DNA of 64,000 bases from Procambarus clarkii (GCF_040958095.1 NC_091216.1:8140073-8204072), one strand, 5' to 3'; shown: positions 46,531 through 61,898, counted from the stretch's first letter. Notes: generated by a model not told the origin, from the letters alone. Made by a program: numbers and translations.

Positions 46531-49500
46531 ATGACCAACACCTCCACAATGGATAACCATGCTGAAGAAAGTCTCACTATCCTACAATGGAACTGCAATG
46601 GCGTTCGCAATAGAATTAATGACATCATACAATACGCTCGTGAACACCAAACCGACGTCACAGTGCTACAGGAGACAATGGTAGGTGATGACTTCAACCC
46701 AAGGTTCAGCGGTTATCGCAAGTTCTCCCTGCCCCATGGGGAAAGAAAACGGGGTCTCATCACTTATGTAAATAACAACATTCCCGCACAGATTATTGAT
46801 GACCTGCACATGGGGGATGAGTTTGAATCACTGGGAGTAACCCTTTACTTAAACAATAATGCTCTACATATAATCAACCTATATGTGCCACAGAGTAAAC
46901 TTGACCTTGACGCACTGCCTGAGTTTGTTAATGAAGAACCTACCCTGCTGGTTGGTGACCTGAATGCCAGACACCCACACTTTGGTGCCAACTGTCATCA
47001 GCCCAATGTCAATGGACGGAAACTGTCACTCTTTGTCAGGGGATGTGAAAACCTTAGGGTCCTGAGTGATGAACAGCCAACTCACCTCAGAGGAGGAAGA
47101 TTAGATTATGCTCTCCTGCTGAATGCACAGGACACGGATGCCAGTACACACATTGTGCACAGTTTATGTAGTGACCATTGGGCACTGATTACCACCGTCG
47201 ACATGAGCAAGAGAAGGAAAGAGACAAATAAAAGAAAAAGGTTATCACTCGGACCAGATATGAGGCCGCACTTCATAAACAGGATGAGTGACTGGTTCAC
47301 GGAATACCAAATCCCAGAAGACATTAACACATTTGTTGATGACCTTAACCACCAAATTGAGAGCTGTCTAAGAGTTCCGCGCCGTACGCCTGGGCGAAGT
47401 AACCCTCAGAGGAAGAAAATAAAATGGTATGAGAATGATTACATAAAGATGCTTAACGCAAATGTGCGAGACATGAGTAGAGAGTACCGGAGACATCCCA
47501 CTGAAAGTAACCAAGAGTTGTTTAAAACAGTGTGTCAAGTAGCCAGGGAAGAGAAGATTAAAGAGCGGGAAAGACAATGGCTTGAGTTCACTAGCTCTAT
47601 TGGACGGGAAACATCTGCAAGACAAGTGTGGGCAAAAATTCAGATAGCTAAGGGGGGCAGAGCCCGGCCTGCGGCTCACAAAGACCCCCAGGGTAAGGCT
47701 GAGGAACTAATTCACAAGTGGAGTGATGCAGCATCCTCCTCCTCCCTCCCTGCAGAAATCAGCAGGGAACAGCTCCTGCGACATGATGACAGAAGAATTA
47801 GGATAACAAGAGCACTGTCTAGTGATGACGAGTATGGGGAACCAATCACAGCCCAAGAAGTAAGGGGCGCTATGAAAAAGGGTAAAAGTACAGCACCTGG
47901 TGAAGATGGCGTCACCTACGACATACTCAATGCACTGTGTGAAGTGTCTGGGAATCCACTACTCCACCTGTTTAACAAGTCATTCCTAAGTGGAGTGTTG
48001 CCCACACAATGGAAACACGCAATAATTATTCCCATACCGAAGCCTAATGACCCTGGTAATTACAGACCTATCAGTCTCGTGTCATGCACTTGCAAGATGC
48101 TTGAAAGGATCATCCTAAACCGACTGTTGCACAAAATAGGCAGGTTAGGGGAGGGGGTCAATGGATTTGTTAAAGGACGGAGCACAGCAAATTGTATAGT
48201 TAATTACTTGGTTAATGACACGGCTAGGTACTCTGTATTTGTTGACATCAAAGGAGCCTTCGACAAAGCACAGGGGATTGCGATCCTGGACGAGCTTGCA
48301 TGCATGGGTGTCAAGGGGAGACTCATGAAATGGGTTGAAGACTACCTCACAGGAAGGAAAGCCAAGGTTTGCTTCAATGGAGCAGTCTCCAGAACAATGA
48401 GTATGGAACTCGGGACCCCCCAAGGCGGAGTCTTAAGCCCTACACTATTCAATGTACTTATGAACGCCATTGCAAATATTGATTTTCCGGAAGGAACACA
48501 ACAAGTGGGATATGCAGATGATGTCCTAATACAAGCTCCCACCTTGGGAAAAATTGAACAGTCCATTGAACTCCTCGGAAGGAAATGTATTGAGCTCGGT
48601 TTCACTCTCTCCACAAACAAGACGAAGGCATACTCCCATCACAAGCGGAGAGCAAATGAAGAACTGCAAATTAATGGTGTAACACTTGAATGGGTTGACC
48701 ACTACCGGTACCTTGGCGTCACTGTCGGCTCTAACAAGGGAAAGAAAGAGGAGCTCAATCAACTCATAGGAACATGCAAAAGTCGACTCAGGGCACTGAA
48801 AGCTATGACCTGGAATGGACATGGAGCCTCTATTGCCGTGCTCAAAATGATGTACACAGCCTATGTGCGCTCCGTCATAGACTATGCCGCACCAGTACTG
48901 TGCACCTACTCCCAAACCGATATGAAAAGGCTTGAAAGCATTCAAAATGAAGCCATGACAATCATTCTTGGAGTCCCAAGAACTGCCAAAACGTCTAATC
49001 TACGAGAGGAGTTGTCCCTTCCCAGTATTAAAAGCAGAATTCAGGAGCTGAATGCTAAGCTTGCAATTAGGATAGCCAGAGATCCCCATTACAATGATAT
49101 TGCCAAGAAAAAACTGAGCTCTGTGCTACTTTCAGGGGGAAACAGGAGAAGCAAAAAATGGCATCACAGAGCAGTCTGCTACCTTGAAGAGCTTCACCTG
49201 CTTGAGCAAGCCCGTGAGCTCCTGCCTGTAGAGAGGTTACCTCCCTGGGAGGATGACTCATGTAAGATCATCATCAATGAAATGGCAATGAAAAAATCCA
49301 ACATGATACCACAAGAAATGAGGCACAAGTATCTCGAGGACATTTATAAAGAAGCCGGAGATGAACTAGATCAAATCTACACTGACGGGTCATCTAATCC
49401 TATCAATGGCAGGGCTGGTGCAGCATACACGGTAATCAAGGATAATACCTTCCAACGCAGAAATGAAGAAAAAGCACGTATTGAGAACTATGCCTCTTCA

Positions 49501-50226
49501 ACGCAAGCAGAGCTAACTGCCATTGTTATGGCGTTAAGGTTTCTTGAACGGAACACTAATGGTGCAGTGATTTGCACCGATTCAAAAGCAGCACTGCAAA
49601 GCCTAAGTAAAAATCAGGCAGAAAATCTTGCAATAGTCGCTGAAATCAAGAGAGCTGTGAGAGTACTTACCAATCAGGGAAGAGTCATCAAGTTTCTGTG
49701 GATCCCCTCCCATGTTGGAATATGTGGGAATGAACGAGCAGATGTGCTGGCTGCTGAAGGCGCTGAAGGAGACCATATTGAATACTTCATACCCAAGACT
49801 CAACTACAAATTAGAGGTATTATCAGGCAACATCACCGTGACAAGGTAACTGAGGAAAGGAGGATAGAAGCACAAACCAGTGAATCTGTACGATGGTACA
49901 ACATGGTTGCAGCTGGCAATCCCAATCAGTATGGCCGAAGAGGAGGACGACGAGTGAGAGAATCTGTAATAGCGAGAATCCGTCTTGGATACAAATATCC
50001 ATGGAGATTTGGAATGGAAACAACAGTTGATCAGCGAAGTTGCAGAATCTGTGGTGAGAGTGATGGACACCGCCTTGACCACTATCTACGTGAATGTGAA
50101 CACCTGAGAGACATTAGAAATAACTGTAGAATAATAAACCCCACATTGTTTGAGTTAGGAAAACACTATTTGTCAAATATTGATACTGTTCTTAAAAGAT
50201 TTCCCCATTTTGCACCCGCAAGATAA
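46531..50226 (+). CDS. LINE pol: AP endonuclease, RT, RNase H
   Basis: 1,231 residues from the ATG at 46,531 (the frame is open back to about 46,285, but that stretch is repeat; a second ATG is at 46,549). Endonuclease: ILQWNCNG (Asn21), LQET (Glu48), LLVGDLNARHPHFG (Asp143, Asn145), SDHW (Asp215, His216). RT: FVDIKGAFDKA (about 570), GTPQGGVLSPTLFN, YADD (661-664), HYRYLGV. RNase H: YTDGSS (about 952), STQAELTAI, CTDSKAAL and SHVGICGNERADVLA, all four acidic residues kept. A CX2C-HX4-C-type knuckle (CRICGESDGHRLDHYLREC) lies near the C-terminus. Full length and uninterrupted, so potentially functional. Confidence 0.9.
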   Translation: MTNTSTMDNHAEESLTILQWNCNGVRNRINDIIQYAREHQTDVTVLQETMVGDDFNPRFSGYRKFSLPHGERKRGLITYVNNNIPAQIIDDLHMGDEFESLGVTLYLNNNALHIINLYVPQSKLDLDALPEFVNEEPTLLVGDLNARHPHFGANCHQPNVNGRKLSLFVRGCENLRVLSDEQPTHLRGGRLDYALLLNAQDTDASTHIVHSLCSDHWALITTVDMSKRRKETNKRKRLSLGPDMRPHFINRMSDWFTEYQIPEDINTFVDDLNHQIESCLRVPRRTPGRSNPQRKKIKWYENDYIKMLNANVRDMSREYRRHPTESNQELFKTVCQVAREEKIKERERQWLEFTSSIGRETSARQVWAKIQIAKGGRARPAAHKDPQGKAEELIHKWSDAASSSSLPAEISREQLLRHDDRRIRITRALSSDDEYGEPITAQEVRGAMKKGKSTAPGEDGVTYDILNALCEVSGNPLLHLFNKSFLSGVLPTQWKHAIIIPIPKPNDPGNYRPISLVSCTCKMLERIILNRLLHKIGRLGEGVNGFVKGRSTANCIVNYLVNDTARYSVFVDIKGAFDKAQGIAILDELACMGVKGRLMKWVEDYLTGRKAKVCFNGAVSRTMSMELGTPQGGVLSPTLFNVLMNAIANIDFPEGTQQVGYADDVLIQAPTLGKIEQSIELLGRKCIELGFTLSTNKTKAYSHHKRRANEELQINGVTLEWVDHYRYLGVTVGSNKGKKEELNQLIGTCKSRLRALKAMTWNGHGASIAVLKMMYTAYVRSVIDYAAPVLCTYSQTDMKRLESIQNEAMTIILGVPRTAKTSNLREELSLPSIKSRIQELNAKLAIRIARDPHYNDIAKKKLSSVLLSGGNRRSKKWHHRAVCYLEELHLLEQARELLPVERLPPWEDDSCKIIINEMAMKKSNMIPQEMRHKYLEDIYKEAGDELDQIYTDGSSNPINGRAGAAYTVIKDNTFQRRNEEKARIENYASSTQAELTAIVMALRFLERNTNGAVICTDSKAALQSLSKNQAENLAIVAEIKRAVRVLTNQGRVIKFLWIPSHVGICGNERADVLAAEGAEGDHIEYFIPKTQLQIRGIIRQHHRDKVTEERRIEAQTSESVRWYNMVAAGNPNQYGRRGGRRVRESVIARIRLGYKYPWRFGMETTVDQRSCRICGESDGHRLDHYLRECEHLRDIRNNCRIINPTLFELGKHYLSNIDTVLKRFPHFAPAR

Positions 50227-50456
50227 CGTAAGCTTTTAAGGGTTGATAAATGTTAATCTTCTTGTTTGAGGAGCTGTTCACTTGAGACAGTTAAGCAAGT
50301 CCCAGCTGTGTCTGGGTACAAGTGACAGGATGAACAACCCAGCGGGTTTTCTTCCTATTGGGGAGTGTTGTACATTCTGCTATGGCGGTATGTTCACTCA
50401 CAAGATGAGTGGCGCTGCCCAATAAACTCGCCCCTCGGGGCAAAATTTAAAATTTT

Positions 50457-51978
<1,522 letters not shown>

Positions 51979-52351
51979 TACTTAGTAGCCAGAATGCACT
52001 TCTCGGCCTGCTATGCAAGGCCCGATTTCCCTAATAAGCCAAGTTTTCCTGAATTAATATATTTTCTCTATTTTTTTTCTTATGAAATGATAAAGCTACC
52101 CATTTCATTATGTATGAGGTAAATTTTTTTTTATTAGAGTTAAAATTAACGTTGATATATGACCGAACCTAACCAACCCTACCTAACCTAACCTAACCTA
52201 TCTTTATAGGTTACATTAGGTTAGGTAGCCGAAAAAGTTAGGTTAGGTTAGGTTAGGTAGTCGAAAAAACATTAATACATGAAAACTTGGCTTATTAGGC
52301 AAATCGGGCCTTGCATAGTAGGCTGAGAAATGCGTTCAGGCTACTAGGTAC

Positions 52352-52355
<4 letters not shown>
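51979..52355 (-). mobile_element. TIR element copy F
   Basis: Carries the ggttacattagg and gttcagg variants of copy A. The left terminus has lost tgtcgtac at the fusion with copy E. Confidence 0.85.

Positions 52356-52433
<78 letters not shown>
52356..52433. repeat. (TA)n microsatellite
   Basis: Pure TA between copies F and G. Confidence 0.95.
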
Positions 52434-52437
<4 letters not shown>

Positions 52438-52820
52438 GTACCTAGTAGCCAGAACTCACTTCTCAGCCTACTATGCAAGGCCCGATTTGCCTAATAAGCC
52501 AAGTTTTCATGAACTAATGCTTTTTCGACTACCTAACCTACCTAACCTAACCTAACCTAAAATTTTCTGCTACCTAACCTAACCTAACCTATAAAGATAG
52601 GTTAGGTTAGGTTAGGTAGGGTTGGTTAGGTTCGGTCATATATCTACGTTAATTTTAACTCCAATAAAAAAAAAAATTCCTTATACATAATGAAATGGGT
52701 AGCTTTGTCATTTCATAAGAAAAAATTTAGAGAAAATATATTAATTCAGGAAAACTTGGCTTATTAGGCAAATCGGGCCTTGCATAGTAGGCTGAGAAGT
52801 GCGTTCTGGCTACTAGGTAC

Positions 52821-52825
<5 letters not shown>
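52434..52825 (+). mobile_element. TIR element copy G
   Basis: Complete, with a long central palindrome of four TTAGG-type units on each side of ataaagat. Confidence 0.9.

Positions 52826-52862
<37 letters not shown>
52826..52862. repeat. (TA)n microsatellite
   Basis: Short pure TA tract between copies G and H. Confidence 0.95.
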
Positions 52863-52866
<4 letters not shown>

Positions 52867-53250
52867 GTACCTAGTAGCCAGAACTCACTTCTCAGCCTAC
52901 TATTCAAGGCCCGATTTGCCTAATAAGCCAAGTTTTCCTGAATTAATATATTTACTATAATTTTTTTCTTATGAAATGATAAAGCAACTCTTTTCTCTAT
53001 GTATGAGGTCAATTTTTTTTTATTGGAGTTAAAATTAACGTAGATATATGACCGAACCTAACCAACCCTACCTAACCTAACCTAACCTATATTTATAGGT
53101 AAGGTTAGGTTAGGTAGCCAAAAAAAGCTAGGTTAGGTTAGGTTAGGTAGGTTAGGTAGACGAAAAAACATTAATTCATGAAAACTTGGCTTATTAGGCA
53201 AATCGGGCCTTGAATAGTAGGCTGAGAAGTGCGTTCTGGCTATTAGGTAC

Positions 53251-53255
<5 letters not shown>
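52863..53255 (-). mobile_element. TIR element copy H
   Basis: Carries all diagnostic variants of copy D (ctattcaagg, tatttataggtaagg, gccaaaaaaagctagg, ggctattagg); the two are almost identical. Confidence 0.9.

Positions 53256-53308
<53 letters not shown>
53256..53308. repeat. (TA)n microsatellite
   Basis: Pure TA between copies H and I. Confidence 0.95.
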
Positions 53309-53312
<4 letters not shown>

Positions 53313-53700
53313 GTACCTAGTAGCCAGAACTCACTTCTATGCCTACTATGCAAGGCCCGATTTGCCTAATAAGCCAAGTTTTCATGAATTAATTGTCTTT
53401 CGTCTACCTAACCTACCTAACCTAACCTAACCTAACTTTTTCGGCTACCTAACCTAACCTAACCTATAAAGATAGGTTAGGTTAGGTTAGGTAGGGTTGG
53501 TTAGGTTCGGTCATATATCTACGTTAATTTTAACTACAATAAAAAAAAATGACCTCATACATAATGAAATGGGTAGCTTTATCATTTCATAAGAAAAAAA
53601 ATAGAGAAAATATATTGATTCAGGAAAACTTGGCTTATTAGGCAAATCGGGCCTTGCATAGTAGGCTGAGAAGTGAGTTCTGGCTACTAGGTACGACATA
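53309..53700 (+). mobile_element. TIR element copy I
   Basis: Complete, followed by a short TA tract and then the tRNA-derived repeat array. Confidence 0.9.
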
Positions 53701-53712
53701 TATATATATATA

Positions 53713-54671
53713 ACTGAAAACTCACACCCCAGAAGTGACTCGAACCCATACTCCCAGAAGCAACGCAACTGGTATGTACAAGACGCCTTAATCCACTTGA
53801 CCATCACGACCGGACAAAATGAGGTGATAGCCGAGGCTATATGAACCACCCCACCGCCGGCACTCGGATAGTTATCTTGGGCATAGCATTTTACCAAATC
53901 ACCTCATTCTTTGGGGCACACGTGAGGAACACAAATGCGAACAAGCCTGAATGGTCCCCAGGACATATGCAACTGAAAACTCACACCCCAGAAATGACTC
54001 GAACCCATACTCCCAGAAGCAACGCAACTGGTATGTACAAGACGCCTTAATCCACTTGACCATCACGACCGGACAAAATGAGGTGATAGCCGAGGCTATA
54101 TGAACCACCCCACCGCCGGCACTCGGATAGTTATCTTGGGCATAGCATTTTACCAAATCACCTCATTCTTTGGGGCACACGTGAGGAACACAAATGCGAA
54201 CAAGCCTGAATGGTCCCCAGGACATATGCAACTGAAAACTCACACCCCAGAAGTGACTCGAACCCATACTCCCAGAAGCAACGCAACTGGTATGTACAAG
54301 ACGCCTTAATCCACTTGACCATCACGACCGGACAAAATGAGGTGATAGCCGAGGCTATATGAACCACCCCACCGCCGGCACTCGGATAGTTATCTTGGGC
54401 ATAGCATTTTACCAAATCACCTCATTCTTTGGGGCACACGTGAGGAACACAAATGCGAACAAGCCTGAATGGTCCCCAGGACATATGCAACTGAAAACTC
54501 ACACCCCAGAAGTGACTCGAACCCATACTCCCAGAAGCAACGCAACTGGTATGTACAAGACGCCTTAATCCACTTGACCATCACGACCGGACAAAATGAG
54601 GTGATAGCCGAGGCTATATGAACCACCCCACCGCCGGCACTCGGATAGTTATCTTGGGCATAGCATTTTAC
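53713..54671 (-). repeat. 259-bp tRNA-derived tandem repeat, left arm
   Basis: Units begin at 53,713, 53,972, 54,231 and 54,490; the last is cut at 54,671. They are almost identical. Each holds on the minus strand an 87-nt tRNA-like segment (53,725-53,811 and every 259 bases on) with A box TGGTCAAGTGG, the ATTAAGGCG D-loop, a long variable arm and B box GGGTTCGAGTC. This resembles a class II (Leu/Ser) tRNA, as in the head of a SINE. No functional anticodon fold is evident, so it is not a tRNA gene. Confidence 0.85.
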
Positions 54672-55584
<913 letters not shown>

Positions 55585-55585
55585 T

Positions 55586-56262
55586 CCTTCCAGCAACCGG
55601 CATAACAGGTACGCCTTTAACCCACTGCACCATGCTCAGACCCCTAAAAGAGATGGTAATTTCGGAGTATTTATACACACCAAAGACCACCATCTCCCAA
55701 GAGCACTAGAGCAAGTGAGGGGTCATTTTTACATTTTTCATCAAGTCCCTGTTAATATGGGAGAACACTGTGTCTATGCTTGATGCACAACTCTCCTAAA
55801 CACGAGAGTGAAGTTATACAACTTTAGAACACTTTCCCACCAGGAGACTCGAACCCTAGCCAGCACAGAAGCCTTCCAGCAACTGGCATAACAGGTACGC
55901 CTTTAACCCACTGCACCACGCTCAGACCCCTAAAAGAGATGGTAATTTTGGAGCATTTATACACACCAAAGACAACCATCTCCCAAGAGCACTAGAGCAA
56001 GTGAGGGGTCATTTTTACGTTTTTCATCAAGTCCCTGTTACTATGGGAGAACACTGTGTCTATGCTTGATGCACAACTCTCCTAAACACGAGAGTGAAAT
56101 TATACAACTTTAGAACACTTTCCCACCAGGAGACTCGAACCCTAGCCAGCACAGAAGCCTTCCAGCAACTGGCATAACAGGTACGCCTTTAACCCACTGC
56201 ACCACGCTCAGACCCCTAAAAGAGATGGTAATTTCGGAGTATTTATACACACCAAAGACCAC
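55586..56262 (-). repeat. 286-bp tRNA-derived tandem repeat
   Basis: Units start at 55,586, 55,872 and 56,158 (third incomplete). On the minus strand each has a tRNA-like segment (55,837-55,922; 56,122-56,208) with GCGTGGTGCAGTGGGTTAAA (A box), GGCG and AGGGTTCGAGTCTCCTGG (B box). It is a second, distinct class II-like tRNA-derived family. The rest of the unit has no coding content. Confidence 0.8.
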
Positions 56263-57119
56263 CACCAAAACCTAGTTGATGAGATCGCAGCATCATTGCA
56301 GCTTCCGTGCGGATGTTTCTGACAGCTGCCCTGGCAACGAGGTGCCAAAGTGTGTTACCCATGGCAATTGACCTGACTCCACCATCCTTCTTCTTAAGGG
56401 CTCAAAGGGATGCTCCAAAGAAGAAGGGTTTAATTGTATCTGGGATCAACCTAGAGAGGTTGAGGTGTTGAGGTCTTACTTCAGTGTATCCCCCTGCTGA
56501 GCCTGACGGAAATGACATGATGGCTTTGTATACCTTTGATGCTTGGAGGAATAGAGGTCCCATGTCTTGGACATTTCTATCCCAAGCAGTGGGTTCCCAT
56601 GGTGCTCTGGGAGGGTGCTTCTTCCTCAGTGAGTCCCTAATTGCCCCTACTGTGTTTGTTGCCCTCTTCAATATTTTTGGTCACTTGTTTTCATAGTTTA
56701 AAATTGTCATTGGAACTCTTCGGTCTGCCACGACGGTTTTTGCGTTGAGGAGGGATGGGGATCAATGTTGTCAGCTCTGGGGAAATTATTTATTGCCCTA
56801 GTGACTGATGAGGCTAGAGTGATTTGCCTCCTCTTGCAGGTACCCCTAAGCAAATATTGCCAAACAGGAGCAAATTATGCCATGCTTTGACGGTGGCCGG
56901 GGCATTAAGAATTGCAGACCGTTCATTCACTTTCCTTAGTAAGGTCTGTATATTTCCCTGCTGCAAATGGGCACACTGGTTTTGGAATGTGGGGAAGAGT
57001 TCTAGTGGTGGATGCTTTGATTGCCCCCAGGAGGTCATCTGATGACATTGAAGTTTGCTGGCATGTGTAGGGCTGCTGGTGGGACCTGTGGGCCTTCTCT
57101 CTCTACAGGTTCCATCCAT
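56262..57119 (-). pseudogene. Reverse transcriptase relic of unassigned type
   Basis: On the minus strand: ILNAPATVKAWHNLLLFGNI, CLGVPARGGKSL (about 56,930-56,815), then after a gap SFPSGSAGGYTEVRPQHLN, IKPFFFGASL, a stop, ALKKKDGGVRSIAMGNTLW and HLVARAAVRNI up to HQLGFG at about 56,270. The text 'GSAGG...RPQHL' followed by 'KKDGGVR[SP]IA[MV]G' is the finger region of RT-like proteins seen in many invertebrate genomes. The palm with the catalytic Asp pair is missing at the junction with the 286-bp repeat. I cannot name the element class. Confidence 0.6.
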
Positions 57120-57699
57120 GAACCCTCACAGCCGTTGTGTTGGCGTAGGGTTTCATCGTTTCTAATGCTGTGAGATTAGTCGCAAACCCGACATGTTCCT
57201 CTGGGTCTGGGTGCACCTCTGGGTGCATTGTTCCTGGGACCGTGTTTTTGGCTGATGGGTTCCTGGTTAGTTGAGGGAGTCCCCTCCATCCCCCGGACGA
57301 GCTGTGACATCGGCGGGCGTGGGAGGGTGGACACGGGTGGTGGCAGCAGGGATCAGTGCGAGGGACAGCAGCTGTCCCTCGCACTCACCACTCATATGAG
57401 TATTTGTTCAATCCCGTTTGGGAGGAACCTGAATGCCTGCTGTGACCTGTGCCATATCTGGGTGCATGGAGAGTAAGACATCTCTGTAACAAGCACTGTG
57501 TGTTGCAGTGAGACCGAGGGGCGGAGAGAGGGGGAGTGACCGGGCACCGCTCGGCTTGAGAGGGGGGTGGGGGAGAGGGTCAGGGTGACATTAAACACTG
57601 GTATAATTTTCTTATATATCACTGCACAGAGGTGGTAGTCTGACACACTGTGAGCTCAATTAACTCTAAACATAATTTCTGATTTTTGTTTTTCTTTCC
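57120..57699. other. Unassigned sequence
   Basis: No clear gene. It may be the upstream part of the RT relic; a 93-codon minus-strand frame at 57,384-57,103 shows no motif I recognise. Confidence 0.35.
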
Positions 57700-60600
57700 C
57701 AAACATATTTCTATAAACACAAGGTGGCACACGGATGACCTACCTCCCACTTTCACCCTTTTACCCCTAAAACTCATACCTGCCCCTGATTCTTCCCTGC
57801 CCCTGCTTTTTCCCTGCCCCTTGTATATCCATTTTACGACTCCCTACCTCACTCTGCCTCTCAACCTCCCCCCACCAGTGCCTCTCAGATCCTTTCTACC
57901 TTTCAGACCCAATATGCCCTTCAGACACCCCTAGCTGCTCAGACTCCATTCGTCCCCCAGATCTCCCTAATTGCCCAGACTCCACTTGCCACCCAGCCCC
58001 CTGGCTCCCAGATCCCCCTCAGCCTCTCATTCCCCCTCCCTATTCCTAGGCACTTCCCATGTACTTCACAACCACTTATTGGAGGTAGGACTGCATACAT
58101 CTCTTACCAGCAGCACACACCGACAGAGACATGTAGGCAGATGAGCTATAAGAACTCTGGTAGCAGAGTTTCCAAGAACAGTCCCAAGGTTTGGGACACC
58201 AATGATGATGGAGTATCCAATAAAGCAGAGGAAAGAAAGAAAGGGTCAGTAAAGCAGATCGAGACAATATTTGCAATAGTGGAAATTAAAATCAATTATA
58301 TAATTTCGGATGCAATCTTTCCAGAGGGCATACCAAGTGATAAGTAAAGAAAGGACACCAAGACAGAAAGGGAGAGTGGCACTCCTCATAGAGCGGAGAT
58401 GGAAATTTCAGGAGCTAGAGAACTGGGGGATGAATGGAAACACAAGCTCCATACTTGGGGATAGATGAACTGCAGAGGGCAGCAACAACAGCTGCTCATA
58501 GAATGAGAGCAAAAAGTGTTGGTCATGGGAACCTCAATCACAGAGAGAGATTGATTGGGAATCAAGAAATCGCCATGGTCGGGAAGAAGTGTGGTTTTGC
58601 AAAATGAGTGGAAGTTATAGACAGGAAGTTCCTGTCACAACATGCGAATGAAGACACAAGGGAAAGAGGAGGGATACACCAAGACTATTAGACCTCATTT
58701 TCACCCAGAATGAGGAAGACATTACGAATATGGAACATGAAATACCCCTAGGAGCCAGTGACCATTGTATCCTAGTCTTTATCTACATGATCGAACTTAA
58801 AATTGTGACCACTGATGCAAGAGGTCTGGGGAAAGGAAAGTAGACTATAAGAAAGAGTATTACAGGAGGATAAGAGGATATCTGGGAGAAGTGCAATGGA
58901 AAGAAGAACTAAGAGGAAGAAACAGTGCAAGATATGATGAACTTAGTCAAGTGGAAATGCAAGGTGGTCGATGAGAGTTTTATACCAACCGTAAAATAAA
59001 AAAAGTGGGAGGGAATATAAAACCTATCGTTTCATAGAAGGTACCAAGGAAGCAAAAATTAGAAGCACGGAGGAGTGGAGAAAAGTACATAGGACAAAGG
59101 ACAGAGGATAATAACATTAGGATGCAATAGAGCTAGGGATGAATACATATATATAAGGAAAGTATCAGAAAGGAATTATGAAAACGATACTGCAAGTGAA
59201 AGCGAAAAAAGCAATCCTAAGTTACAACATAGTCTTATAAGAAAGGAAAATGTAGGTGAACGCTCGAGCGACAAGACTTAGGAAAACAGAAGGGTCATAT
59301 ACAGAAAGCGAAAAGGAAATCAGCCAGTTACTGAATGCGTTTCCATGGAGTGTTCACAACCGAGCCTGAACAGCTACCATTGTTAGAAGAGGAAAGGACC
59401 CAAGATGAGAAACTAACGGATATAGAAGTGACAGAAGAAGGTGGTAATGAAACAGCTGACAACAGTGGATGACACTATAGCAGGTTGGACCAGACAAAGT
59501 ATCACTGTGGATACTAAAAGAGGCAGCGCAGGCCCTCAGCGTGCCTCTAGCAAGGGGTCTATAATGAGTCACTTATGAAGAGAGAGTTGCCCAGTTACTG
59601 GAAGAGGGTAAATGTGGTACCAGTTTTCAAAAAATGGAGATAGGGAGGAGGCACTTAACTACAGACCAGTATCTTTGACAAGCATCCCCTGTACTGTACT
59701 TGAAAGAATAATCAGGTTAAGACTGGTTACACACCTAGAGAGCATTAGGTATATAAACAAACACCAGCAATGGATTCAGAGAAGGAAAATCATGCATAAC
59801 AAACCTTTTTGAAATCTATGTAATAAGGTAACAAGAATGAGGAAAGAGAGAGAAGCAAGGGCAGACTACATTTTTCTGTACTGCCAAAAAGCTCTTGACA
59901 CAGTACCACATGGGAGACTGCTATTCAAACTTGAGAGGTAGGCGGGAGTAAGAGGAAAAGCCCTAGCTTGGGTAAAGAATTACCGAACAGGCAGAAGCCA
60001 GAGAGTAACAGTCACGGGCGGGAAGTCAGACTGGCAAACCATAACGAGTGGAGTACCTCAAGGATCGGTGCTGGGACCAGTTCTGTTCCTTATATATGTG
60101 AACTGACATGTCTACAGGAGTCAAGTTCTATATGTCGATGTTCGCAAATGACGTAAAATTTATGAGACAAGTTGTGACAGATGAGAACTGTAGGATACTC
60201 CAAGAGGACTTGAACAAGCTGGGATAAGGTCAGAGAAATGGCTATTAGAGTTCAACACGAGCAAGTAAAGTTATAGAAATGGACTAGGTGACAGGACACC
60301 AAAGGGACAGTACACAATGATGGGAAACTACCTTCCTGTGACGACGAGAAAGCATCCTGAGAATGGATATAACACAAAATCTAACTGCTGAGGCACATAT
60401 AAATAGGATAACGATAACAGCGTAGCTCAACGCTAGCAAAAGTTATAACATCAATCATAAACCTAAGTAAGGAGGTATTCAGAGCTCTTTACACTGCATA
60501 GGTGAGACCAGTCTTAGAGTATGCAGCCCAATTATGGAGCACCCACCTAAAGAAACACAATAGGAAACTGGAAAAGGTTCCAAGATTTCTGACGGGGCTA

Positions 60601-60815
60601 GTCCCAGAGTTGTATGGTATGGGATATGAAGAGCGACTGAAGGAACTGAACCTAGCAACGTTAGAAAAAAGGAGGGAGATATGATAAAGCAAACTCTATT
60701 CATAGAGTAAAAATAGGCATGATAGAGAAGAAGGACAGGAGACATTGCTTTAAACAACTAAAGGCTAGCAAGGCGGGTCCAAGAGCCAACGTTTGATCCT
60801 GCAGGCACAAATAGG
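57700..60815 (+). mobile_element. CR1-like LINE, old decayed copy
   Basis: Starts in a Pro/Cys-coding C-rich linker (57,750-58,060). Recognisable pieces: endonuclease start (ggtttgggacaccaatgatg region, about 58,185), ALNYRPVSLTSIPCTVLERI (59,655-59,715), RT palm remnants with CQKALDTVPHG and the [13 protein letters not shown] block (59,880-60,100), and YVRPVLEYAAQLWSTHLKKH-like C-terminus (60,500-60,680). Many stops and indels. The 3' end ggcacaaataggtgagaa leads into (AC)n. It is the most diverged of the four copies. Confidence 0.75.
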
Positions 60816-60820
60816 TGAGA

Positions 60821-61898
<1,078 letters not shown>

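Larger units (their letters stand above)
44829..50456 (+). mobile_element. Full-length LINE with intact ORFs and RNase H
   Basis: 5,628 bp between 11-bp duplications. 5' region 44,829-44,986 with a (CAA)n/(CGA)n run; ORF1 44,987-46,018; small ORF 46,023-46,454; pol 46,531-50,226; 3' region 50,227-50,456 with AATAAA at 50,421-50,426, ending aaaatttaaaatttt without a long poly(A). The domain set (CCHC gag, AP endonuclease, RT, RNase H, C-terminal knuckle) is of I-group type. No stop or frameshift is seen in ORF1 or pol. Confidence 0.9.
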
